Source: Hirsutella rhossiliensis (taxonomy: Eukaryota > Ascomycota > Sordariomycetes > Hypocreales > Ophiocordycipitaceae). From it: DNA of 64,000 nt. Of this stretch, positions 54,959-64,000 are shown in pieces. The position numbers and the translations under genes are program-made. The notes below the pieces were generated by a model. That model did no database searches. It was given only the letters and a program-made list of their open reading frames with translations, and was not told the origin of the DNA. Position 1 is the first letter of the stretch, and each line of letters starts with the position of its first letter. The DNA is taken from NCBI RefSeq assembly GCF_020360975.1, contig NW_025408669.1, forward strand, positions 7,998,001 through 8,062,000. The letters are read 5' to 3'.

Positions 54959-56776
54959 ATGGTTCGAAGATCCGCCAGGCTGTCGACAGCGGGCAGGGCG
55001 GGCGCAGGGCAAAAGAGGCAACGGCCAGAAATCCCGACTCCGACTCCAAAGCAGCCTGGCGAGTCGTCGTCTTCGTCTTCGCCGGCCGATGGACACCAAC
55101 CGGCCGTCTCCAAGAGGCGCAAGGTCGCGGCGGCCTCTCGCAGCGGCGCCAAGAAGCCCGACCTGCATCCTCGCCTCTTCTCCTCTTCGACCACGGCGGA
55201 CCCCCAGCCGTGCCTTGCGCCCGCCCGCCTGCACTCGCTCGATTATCACCGTCCCCTCCTCCTCAGCGGCCACGCCGCCGCCGAGCACCGCCGCTCGCTG
55301 CTGTCCTGGTTCGACTCGGTCAGCACTACGCGCGCCATGCCCTGGCGCAAGCCATGGATTGACCCAGCCCTCTCCGACGACCCCGTCCAGCTGCGCCGCG
55401 CCCTCGAGGTTCGCGCCTACGAGATCTGGATCAGCGAAATCATGCTGCAGCAGACGCGGGTCGCCGTCGTTGTCGACTACTGGAACCGCTGGATGGCCTG
55501 CTGGCCCACCATCCGTGACCTGGCCCGCGCCCACGCCGACCACGTCCTCGCTGCCTGGCGCGGCCTGGGCTACTACAGCCGTGCGACCCGCATCCACGAC
55601 GCCGCAAAGCTCGTCGTCGATGACCCCGAAATGCGCGGCCTGCTGCCCGCCACCCCCGCCGACCTCGCCGCTCGCGTCCCCGGCGTCGGGCGCTACACGG
55701 CCGGCGCCATCTCCGCCATTGTCTTTGGCCGGGCCGAGCCCATGGTCGACGGCAACGTGCTGCGCGTCCTGAGCCGCCAGCTCGGCATCTACGCAAACGC
55801 CAAGGCCGACAAGGCCGTTATTGACGCCGTCTGGGCCGCCGCCGACGCTCTCGTCAAGGCCGTTGCCGACGACGGCGAGGCCTCCGTCGCCAACGGACCA
55901 GTGTCTCTGACGGACCGGCCTGGGCGCTGGGGACAGGCGTTGATGGAGCTGGGCAGTACCGTGTGCACGCCCAAGCCCGACTGCTCATCATGTCCCATTA
56001 CCTCAACCTGCCGCGTCTACAATGAAGGCAAGGCATTTGCCAACGGGGCCGGAATGAACGACCGGATGGACATGGAAGACCTCTGCGGACTATGTCTACC
56101 GTTCGAAGAAACCATTGGAAAAGATGGACCTCTGCAGTCGAAAGCGGATGAGCGTCAGGCCGGTCCAAACCGGCTTTCCTTGGCCGACTTTGGCTTTCAA
56201 GTCAAGGACGGCAGCAATGCATCGTCTGTGTCCCCACGTAAGCAACCAAGAAGCCGTAAAGGAGCGTCGGCGGGAGCGATTGCAGACTACGCCCGCCGGT
56301 TCCCGGCAAAGATTGCCAAGAAGGCGGTCCGGGAGGAAGAGACGGTCGTGTGCGCGATTCGGCACCCAGACGGGTCCTACCTGATACAGCGCCGGCTGCC
56401 CAAGGGCTTGCTGGCTGGGCTGTGGGAGCTGCCCAGCACGGCCATGAGCTCGTCCGGGTCGACATCGGCCAAGAAGCGGACGCAGCTGGCCCGCTCGCAC
56501 GCGGCGACACTGGTCAAAGGGTCGGGCGCGAGTGCCCAAGGCCTCGTACACGTCGGCGAGCTGGGCAGCGTGCCATGGCTCTTTTCGCATATCAAACTCA
56601 CCATGCACGTCCATCTCTTTTTGGCGGCCCAGGGCAAGCAGTGTGACTTGGCCGAGGGCAGGACGCCGACGCAGCCCCGCCGATGGAGCCGGAACGTCGA
56701 CGACGAGTCCATGGGCACGGGGATGCGCAAATGCTGGGCGCTCGTGCGGGACGTGGAAGCCTCAGAGCCCGACTGA
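54959..56776 (+). CDS. myh1: Adenine DNA glycosylase (MutY/MUTYH type)
   Basis: Nuclear base-excision repair enzyme that removes adenine opposite 8-oxoguanine. Intronless, 605 aa. Residues 1-65 are basic and Ser-rich, with a nuclear-localisation-like KRRK. The helix-hairpin-helix glycosylase domain spans about 115-340: catalytic Glu in YEIWISEIMLQQTRV, hairpin VPGVGRYTAGAI, catalytic Asp in MVDGNVLRV. The iron-sulphur ligands are C-x6-C-x2-C-x5-C in VCTPKPDCSSCPITSTC. A C-terminal NUDIX-like 8-oxoG-recognition domain spans about 460-600 (LIQRRLPKGLLAGLWELPS). The start at 54959 (MVRRSARL) is chosen because upstream codons look non-coding. The insert between the glycosylase and C-terminal domains is longer than in bacteria, as usual for fungi. 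Confidence 0.95.
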   Translation: MVRRSARLSTAGRAGAGQKRQRPEIPTPTPKQPGESSSSSSPADGHQPAVSKRRKVAAASRSGAKKPDLHPRLFSSSTTADPQPCLAPARLHSLDYHRPLLLSGHAAAEHRRSLLSWFDSVSTTRAMPWRKPWIDPALSDDPVQLRRALEVRAYEIWISEIMLQQTRVAVVVDYWNRWMACWPTIRDLARAHADHVLAAWRGLGYYSRATRIHDAAKLVVDDPEMRGLLPATPADLAARVPGVGRYTAGAISAIVFGRAEPMVDGNVLRVLSRQLGIYANAKADKAVIDAVWAAADALVKAVADDGEASVANGPVSLTDRPGRWGQALMELGSTVCTPKPDCSSCPITSTCRVYNEGKAFANGAGMNDRMDMEDLCGLCLPFEETIGKDGPLQSKADERQAGPNRLSLADFGFQVKDGSNASSVSPRKQPRSRKGASAGAIADYARRFPAKIAKKAVREEETVVCAIRHPDGSYLIQRRLPKGLLAGLWELPSTAMSSSGSTSAKKRTQLARSHAATLVKGSGASAQGLVHVGELGSVPWLFSHIKLTMHVHLFLAAQGKQCDLAEGRTPTQPRRWSRNVDDESMGTGMRKCWALVRDVEASEPD

Positions 56777-57282
56777 GCAAAGCACGGGCGTCAGTACACG
56801 ATGGACGATGATGCCGGTCTTGGGCATAGGGCGAGGAGTCACCAGTGCCTAAAATACATTATTCCAACACGTATTTATGAGGCCATGATTTGTTAAAACA
56901 TCAATCAAGAATAGCAATTACTTATCTGAAACAACTGCTTGAACATGGAAGCACTTTTGTACTGCCATTCAGCTTCCAGGAGCGGGGCAGATGAAGACGT
57001 CTCTGCGTGTGCCCTTAGGACGAATCCAACGTCCAGTTTCGACGATTATTTGTTGTCCATCGGGGGTATTTGTATCCGTATTACAAGGGAGAATTGGGAA
57101 GAAACAGAGTATTATTCTTAATCTGTCCGTGTCGCTGATGGGCTTTTCTTTTTTTCCAAGGCCCTCTTTGTCTAGGCCAAGCCGTTGGTTACAAGTACCC
57201 ATCCGTAACTGGTCCCGCTGCAGCACCCCTGCCACACTGTCCCAACGCAGACTCGCCATCATCCAACCACAATCCATCCACC
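56777..57282. other. Intergenic between MutY and coactosin
   Basis: About 500 bp between two plus-strand genes; AT-rich first part (3' end of the glycosylase gene), then the coactosin promoter and leader. No further gene seen. Confidence 0.5.
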
Positions 57283-57717
57283 ATGAGCGGCCTCGACTCG
57301 CCCGATATTGCCGCCGCCTACGAGTCCGTCCGCAGCGACAAGGACGCCACCACCTGGCTGCTCATCTCCTACGCCGACGGCAACCGCCTGACGCTCGCCC
57401 AGACTGGCACCGGCCCCCTTGCCGACCTGGCCGCCGCCCTCGACGACACCCAGGTCCAGTACGGCTACGCCCGCGTCGAGTACGCAAACGACGCCGAAAG
57501 CACCCGCGTCAAGTTTGCCCTCGTCGTCTGGATCGGCGAGCGCACAAAGGTCATGCGCAAGGCCCGCGTCAGCGTCGAGAGCGGCGACGTCAAGCGCGTC
57601 CTGGCCCATCACAGTATTGCCCTCACCGCCAGCGACCGCGCCGACCTCGACCAAGACGATGTCGTTGCCCGCCTGCGCAAGGCCGGCGGCGCCGACTACA
57701 ACGGCGGACGCGGCTGA
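57283..57717 (+). CDS. Coactosin-like ADF-H actin-binding protein
   Basis: Small F-actin-binding protein of the ADF/cofilin-homology fold, 144 aa, intronless. Begins MSGLDSPDIAAAYESVRSD, then TWLLISYADGN, VQYGYARVEYANDAES, the core strand KFALVVWIGERTKVMRKA (Lys-rich helix thought to contact actin) and SIALTASDRADLDQDDVV near the end. Length and block order match coactosins, which lack the cofilin severing features. It acts in the cytoplasm in actin organisation. The start is in a CACC-ATG context. Upstream frames overlapping this gene are shadows. Confidence 0.94.
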   Translation: MSGLDSPDIAAAYESVRSDKDATTWLLISYADGNRLTLAQTGTGPLADLAAALDDTQVQYGYARVEYANDAESTRVKFALVVWIGERTKVMRKARVSVESGDVKRVLAHHSIALTASDRADLDQDDVVARLRKAGGADYNGGRG

Positions 57718-60700
57718 CCCTCTCGCCATCCCTTCCATTGGGCCTCGCCACGTCATCGGACACTTGTGTCCTTTGCCGAGCTTTTGCCGAGGGACACTCG
57801 CAAGTTTGACGCCCGTGCGGCTTCTCACTCATCGAACAAGTCATCATTTCCCCATGCCATCTCCCAGTCGCGAGCTTGCAGGCCAAGGCGCGCTCCTGAA
57901 CAAGCTGCATGAAGGGCCGAGTTGCTCGTGTACTTCCACGCAAGCTATACATAACCTTGATGGAGTCACCGATAGAGCCCGCCATTAGCATGCCTCGTGG
58001 CATCGGGTCTGTTGCGCTCCCAAAACCTTGTTGTGTATCTCGGCGTTTGTATATCATCCATTAACTCCTATACTTTCCAACTCATTGCACGCACCCATGG
58101 TTGTCGATGCAACACCGATTCTCCAGTACTGCCGTGATTCAGCTCACATCTGCTCCACGCCGACATACTGTACAACTGCCCGATTGGTCTCACCCGTCTC
58201 CTCTTATCCATGTCAAACCCTTGGCCGACGGCCAGATAATATTACAGTCTTAGCCCCGAAATATAAGCGAGATTCAGGCTGGCTCTCTAGATCCTGCTAG
58301 ATCACCATGCCCCATTCACCCTGGACAAGATGAACGACGATTTTCAACCAACCTCTTCAGGGGTTATTTTTTCCACCCAAAACCTTGTAATTGGACCCAT
58401 GCCAGCACCTAGGTACTCTTCAATGATATATCGCAGAGCATCAGAACCACACGGGCCACATCGACGACTACCGTCCCAGGTATTTTGCTTTTCTCGGCAT
58501 GATGCATTTGCCAGTCCCAGCAGACCGGTCATATATCGAGATTTGGCCATGTTCAGCGAAACATCAACACACCGCACAGCCCGAGGCCTCGCCGTCGCTT
58601 GCAACATCTGGTAAGTAGTAGTCGAGAAAGCATGAGCCAGACACTCACAGCCTGCGTGGGTCCTAGCGTTCCGGCTTCTAGCCCTCCAGATCATGGGTCA
58701 CCGCACAGCTGCTCTGGTTCCTGGGACTGACGATCCTGCCACTGGCAGTAGGCCCTGCTCGCTCGCTGCCGACCTCGCTCCTCCAGGCCAAGACCTGCCT
58801 CATGGACAACCTTGCGAGCTATTCGTGGTGTTCAACATTGGGCGCCCTGAAATAGGACGCGAGAAGAACTTGTGGTGGCTGGTCTTCATCTCCTCTTATG
58901 CCACTCGGTAGACCTCGTACCGCCGGGCATCCATATCAGACGATTGGCGTCGAAGGCGGCATCGGGTGAGGCTGGAGATTGACGTCTGCAGGCGTGGCGC
59001 GTGGGGTCCGACATCTAAACAATTTCATCTTGCCTGATGTTTCTCAGCGTCCCCACCTGAGTGAGGAAGGAAGTAGGACCACTACAACAAGAGGAGACCA
59101 TCAGGGCAAAGAGGGGTAGAAAAGGCCCATCTTTTGGGGCGAGGAGACAGAGAGAGACATAGACCTTAATCAATCTTCTTGTCTGACCACGTATTTTCTC
59201 TGAGCATCGACAGGAGTAAAAGTCGGCGACTCAGCACGTGGCCATTATAAGCTTCCCGGGGTCGTGTATGCAAGGGGAACCGTCCAGGGACATGGTGGAG
59301 GTTAGTGGACGTCTGTCGATGAAGATTTGACGTGAGAAGATTTGGCTGAAGATGCTACCGAGGTGGTTGATGATTGGGCCAGCCTAGCTTAGTCAGTCTA
59401 AGCGGCACGAGCCCTTAAGGCTCGTGCCCGTAATCCTCACTCTTCCTTTTGCCTCTTTTCAGAGATCAAAGAGGAGAGTGGCCCTGCCAGATGTAACTGG
59501 GTACTTGCAGTCTACTGGAGGATTAAGACCGTCACGTGTGGCCAATGTAGTCATACCATGAGGGGCGGGCAGCTACTCAATCCAATCATCTTCACTCTCA
59601 CAAAGAGCCTAGGCACGAACTTAGCTAATCGATCACCTCGCGAATTTAAACTCGGCGGCTGCAAGTGCGCGAGCAATACGATGAGGCAAATTGGCTCGGG
59701 CCGGTCAAGCGAGACGGATGCTCGGCGCTTATGCGGCTGCACTTGTTCCTCAGCCCCACGCATGGCTTTCCAACAGATGCATGAGCCCCCAAAGATTGAA
59801 GAAAGACCGGGAGGCCAGGGGGGCTGCAGTGGAGCGCTGTGCTACTGTACAGTACTTCGTACAGGAGTGGTGGTTGTGCAAATAAATGCGCTGAAACTCT
59901 TCCTCATTTGGCCGTAGCTGGGCCACCATCTCATCTCTTTGGCCTCGGGGCACGTGCAAATGAATGCCAAGGCAAGACGGTACGTAGGCATGTCTGCGTC
60001 TTTAATCGAATAAGTGGATCAAGTCGAAAAGAAGGACGAGCCTTAAATTATTGGCCCTGTTCGTGGTCTAGGACTCCAGGTTCCGTGGGCGCCGGACGCC
60101 GAGGCCCAGCGCACGTGGATCTTTCTATACCTTCCCCACGCCGTTTGCCCCCCAATAGTTATGGACGATGACGTAGATGTGTGCCTCGGCGACAACGATT
60201 TTGGGCCGTACTGTACGGAGGGGCTGGCGGTACAGTGCTTGCACTGCTTGGGAACATTTGTCTTGGCACGTCCTATGACGGTGGCGCACAGTAAGTCGGG
60301 AGGTATCTCAAACTGTACTGCCCCGGCTAACCTAGCCCTGCCCTGCACACAGTCGTCGTCGAGCGGGGCCTGGGCCTGCGACCTGAATCGCCCGTGAACA
60401 AAAGGCATCCAATGGGAGACGACAACGGCTCCCATTCTCCACTGCTCTCCTGGCTTGTCCCCGGACCTGGACGAATGCAGTCGCCGTACGGAGTACTAAG
60501 TTACATAGGTGCAAGGTACCTGCTGAAAGCGTGATATTGTTGTAGCCCCCATTTCTTCATGCCAAAACATGCCCTCTCCACCGCGTCTCGTCTCCAAGGT
60601 TTGTTTTATTGGCACAGACATAACCACGGTAATTACGGTCCTGTCCTTTTTTTGAGTAAAAAAAATCTTATGTGCGTGCCGTAAATTCCTCAATGGGCAG

Positions 60701-61317
60701 TGGGGCTCGTCAGTTCATTTGGTTGAGCCGGGTCCTCGGCAGGCCTCTCGATTGGGAAGGCGCCACTTCTTGTCAGACGACGCCACTGGCCTCGCTCCCC
60801 CGACTAAGAGCATTAAATAACTAGCCCTTGGCTCCTTCCTCTCTTGGGCTCGAGTCGAGAGCCTCAACCCCCGCCTCCACCGTTGATTTTCCTTCTCTCC
60901 TTTCCCCATCCTCTCTTCCCCAGACCGTAACAACAACAATAGACCGGCACACAACACCCATCGCTCGTCCGGAGGGCGCGACACACCCAAACACCTTCGA
61001 CCAGTCGTGGCTTTGCGCACCCACGCCCCGTCTCCGCCACACCTGGCTCCCCACGCTAGGCCTCCGGGTGCAACCAATACCTTGTTGCTCCCGTTCTTCT
61101 CTTCTTTATTTTTAGGCTTTCCTCTCGTCTTCCCCCACCTTCAGGATAGAAAGAGGCCCTCGCGTCTTGTCGCTTCTCTCTCCCTCGCTCTCCCTCGCTC
61201 GTGCTGCCTCCGCTGGCTTCTCGCGTGCTTCTCCTGCGTGTCTGGTGACGAGCCTCGCTGTTCCGTCCGGCCTTCCCTCGACTCAACCGACTAGACTTCC
61301 CTTCCGGTTCCGCTACC
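57718..61317. other. Long gene-poor interval upstream of the APC permease
   Basis: About 3.6 kb. No domain recognised in any frame. A perfect 25-bp hairpin lies at 59404-59428. The last 500 bases are pyrimidine-rich and probably form the permease promoter and a long leader; short upstream open frames start near 60828 and 61007. I see no transposon ends or RNA genes. Confidence 0.5.
59404..59428. repeat. Perfect 10-bp inverted repeat with 5-nt loop
   Basis: Arms GGCACGAGCC and GGCTCGTGCC around CTTAA. It can form a strong hairpin as RNA or act as a palindromic protein site; function unknown. Confidence 0.95.
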
Positions 61318-63175
61318 ATGGGTGTCCCCAATCTCAAGCACGACCCGGACCAGGCCAGCAGCAGCGCCGACCCCAAGACCGACCAGCTTCCCCCGCGGTT
61401 GTCGACGGGTGAAAATGACTCGGCCGACCAGCTCCTTGAGAACCTCGGCTACAAGCCAGAGCTGGCGCGCACTCGCTCGACGCTGCAGGTGGCCTTCATG
61501 TCCTTTGTCCTGGCTGCAATCCCCTATGGCCTCGCCACAACCCTCAACTACCCGCTCGTCGGAGGCGGGCCCGTCAACATCATCTGGGGCTGGCTCTTGG
61601 TCTCCGCAATCATTGTCTGTGTTGCTTCGTCCCTTGGTGAAATCACGAGTGTCTATCCCACAGCCGGAGGTACTTACACGTCTCTTGTTCTGCCGCAGAG
61701 CCCGCCCGGAATGCCCACGCTCTCGTCTTCAAGCTCGTGTGATTGATTATTCTTCTCTTACGCAGGTGTCTACTATCAGGCCTTTATGCTGGCCTCTCCT
61801 CGCTGGCGTCGCGTTGCCAGCTGGATCTGTGGCTGGCTCTACGTTGTCGGCAACATCACAATCACCCTGGCCGTCAACTTTGGTACAACCCTATTCTTCG
61901 TCTCGTGCATTAACGTCTTCGAAAAGGCGCCCGGCGTCGGCGTCTTCGAAGGCACGAACTATCAGGTCTTCCTCGTCTTTCTCGCCATCACCTTCATGTG
62001 CAACGCAGTGTCGGCCCTCGGCAATCGATGGCTTCCTTGGCTTGATGTGAGCCCCCCCCGCCTCTTTGCCCTTGGTCCCTGCTGACCTGCATCGAGACCG
62101 GTGCCATCTTTTGGACGTTTGCTGGTGTCATCGCCATCATGGTGTCCGTCCTCGCAATTGCTAAGAATGGCCGCCACGACGCCAAATACGTCTTCACCCA
62201 TTTCGAGACCAGCTCGGGCTGGCCTGATGGCTGGTCATTTTGCGTCGGCCTTCTGCATGCTGGTTACGCCACCTCGTCAACGGGCATGATCGTCTCGTAA
62301 GCCTCGTTTCCGTCGGCTATGGCTCTTCCGAGCCCCAGCCCTCCTCGTCCTCGCTGACCATCCGTTCCACAGCATGTGCGAGGAAGTACAAAAGCCATCG
62401 GTCCAGGTCCCCAAAGCCATGGTCGCCACCATCTTCATCAACACCGTCGCCGGCCTGCTCTTCCTAATCCCCCTCGTCTTTGTCCTTCCGGACATCCCGA
62501 CCCTCATCCAGGTTTCCGCCGGCCAGCCGGTACCCGCCATCATCAAGGATGCCGTTGGCTCTTCGGGCGGCGCCTTTGGCCTCCTCGTTCCCATCATGGT
62601 GCTGGCCCTCATATGCGGCATCGGGTGCACCACGGCCACTTCGCGCTGCACCTGGGCCTTTGCTCGCGACGGCGCCATTCCCGGTTCTCGCTGGTGGATG
62701 AAGGTCAACCGCAAGCTCGACGTGCCTCTCAACGCCATGATGCTGAGCATGGTAGTGCAAATCGTGCTCGCCCTCATCAACTTTGGCTCCTCAGCCGCCT
62801 TCAACGCCTTTTCCGGCGTCGGCGTCATTTGCCTCACGGCTTCCTACGCCGTCCCCATCGCCATAAGCCTTTTCAGTGGCAGGAAGCAGGTCAAGACGGG
62901 CCAATTCTACCTCGGCCCCATTGGCGTAGTCTGCAATGTCGTCGCCGTTGGTGTGTAACCCCTTGCTCCCCCATTTCATGGCATTGCTGCTCACTTCATT
63001 AGCCTGGTCCTTGCTGGCGTTGCCTCTGTTCTGCATGCCATCGACGATCCCTGTCACCGCCGCGACTGTCAACTACGCGCCGGCCGTCTTCGTGGCCGCC
63101 ATGGCCATCTCGGGGATTTGGTACTGGGCTTGGGGCCACAAGAACTATGCCGGCCCTCCTGTGCAGGGAGAGTGA
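61318..63175 (+). CDS. Amino acid/GABA/choline-type permease (APC family)
   Basis: Plasma-membrane transporter of the fungal GABA/choline permease branch, 527 aa in five exons; introns 61670-61765, 62047-62096, 62297-62372 and 62951-63002 leave a single frame. Residues 1-60 are hydrophilic; about twelve membrane segments follow. Recognisable family blocks: LGEITSVYPTAGGVYYQ after TM2, WICGWLYVVGNI, SSTGMIVSMCEEVQKPSVQV, and TATSRCTWAFARDGAIPGS. The intron at 62047 ends in CGAG rather than CAG/TAG, but it restores the frame and has a CTGAC branch-like site. The substrate cannot be fixed from sequence; relatives carry GABA, choline, or other amines. The start is the ATG at 61318 in TACC context after a long CT-rich leader. 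Confidence 0.93.
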
Positions 63176-64000
63176 TGGGAGGCGGCTGGCCTGGCTGCTG
63201 CCGCCTCATGCAACAGCAAGGCGATGGTCAAGTGAGATGTAAAGACGAGTGCGCCCACCACACTTTGCATACATCCGTTGACGCGCATCATGTGATGCCC
63301 GGCCATACGCTTCGGCCCCGGCGTTCCAAAGGAAAACACCTCCTCGTTTGGGACCCCGGCGGGCTTGTCTGCGAACCCTCTGCAGGGTACATTCCGAACA
63401 ACCAAACCCTCGCCGCTTCCATGCAAATTAATGCGGCCTAGCTGCCGAAACGTCTGGACTGAGTCCTGCGCTTCACGTCGCCAGTGCCGCATTATGTGCT
63501 ACGGCTGAGCAGCACTCATGGGGCCGAGCCTGATGAGCAGTGACCTCGAGATTCGAGAAGAGCGGCAGGCAAGACTCGTGACTTGCCGTCTTGGATCTTC
63601 CCATAGCTACGTCAAGTCAGCGCAGTGAGCGTTCTGCCAGGATGCTGCAGAGTAGAGCCATCATGCTACCTTGAGAGATATTCCTGGGCTGACCTTTTCT
63701 TGCCTGTCCATCGGGGAAAAAATGTTGATGTTCGTGATCAAAATGAACAATGACGACGTCAGATGCAGGTTGGCCGTGGACGGAGGAAACGAGAGCCCTG
63801 CAATGACGAATTGGAAAATTTAAGCGCACGATAGCCAGTCTTGTTTCTCTCTAGCCTATGGATGATGACCTGGCGAGGCCGTCACTGCCGTTTCGACACA
63901 GGTGAATAATGTCGAGCATCCTTGCAACAGACATGGACTTAGACACCAAGTGCATATGCCTGTTTCACTGGGTGGAATGATACAGGCCGGCATACCATGA
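63176..64000. other. Region after the permease to window end
   Basis: About 825 bp. It holds the 3' end of the permease gene; only short frames without recognisable domains. A gene may begin beyond the window. Confidence 0.45.

Overview
The window is nuclear DNA of a filamentous ascomycete, most likely a sordariomycete and possibly a member of Hypocreales. The evidence is short introns (about 45-100 bp, mostly GT...AG), a velvet-domain regulator, a fungal non-reducing polyketide synthase (PKS), fungal permeases, and chromodomain-type Ty3 and hAT transposons. I cannot name the species.

Layout. (1) 1-12.9 kb is a gene-rich block: a JLP2/CCDC25 homologue (-), a small velvet-domain protein (-), 3.6 kb without a recognisable gene, a small cysteine-containing secreted protein (+), an M24 prolidase (+), and a large protein with a riboflavin-kinase-like fold (+). 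(2) 13-32 kb is a transposon block: a 4.6 kb hAT element with an 8-bp target duplication, then two Ty3/gypsy chromoviruses with 5-bp target duplications. The first gypsy element lies inside the reading frame of a two-repeat secreted-protein gene and splits it 5.8 kb apart. The second has identical LTRs and ends 155 bp from the 3' end of the PKS. (3) 32-51 kb is accessory: a six-exon non-reducing PKS (SAT-KS-AT-PT-ACP-ACP-ACP-reductase), an FSH1-type serine hydrolase, a broken secreted lysophospholipase, and a secreted protein built of PGDKK and KKDD repeats, separated by long gene-poor stretches. (4) 52-63.2 kb is again ordinary: an MFS sugar transporter (-), a MutY-type adenine DNA glycosylase (+), a coactosin-like actin-binding protein (+) and an APC-family permease (+).

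How the genes work together. The PKS and the hydrolase are the only plausible biosynthetic pair, on the same strand with a 3.2 kb gap. The PKS has all the core motifs for making an aromatic polyketide and a terminal reductase that would release it as an aldehyde. No oxidase, methyltransferase or cluster transcription factor is recognisable nearby, so this is at most a small cluster.

The most notable structural signal is that both gypsy elements carry, just after the 5' LTR, a 10-11 nt sequence exactly complementary to a site about 60 nt inside the LTR end. This is the signature of Tf1/sushi-type self-priming rather than tRNA priming. Other points of note are the retrotransposon-split secreted gene, the near-duplicate second and third ACPs, the loss of the presumed catalytic glutamate in the riboflavin-kinase-like protein, and the repeat-built polyampholyte secreted protein.
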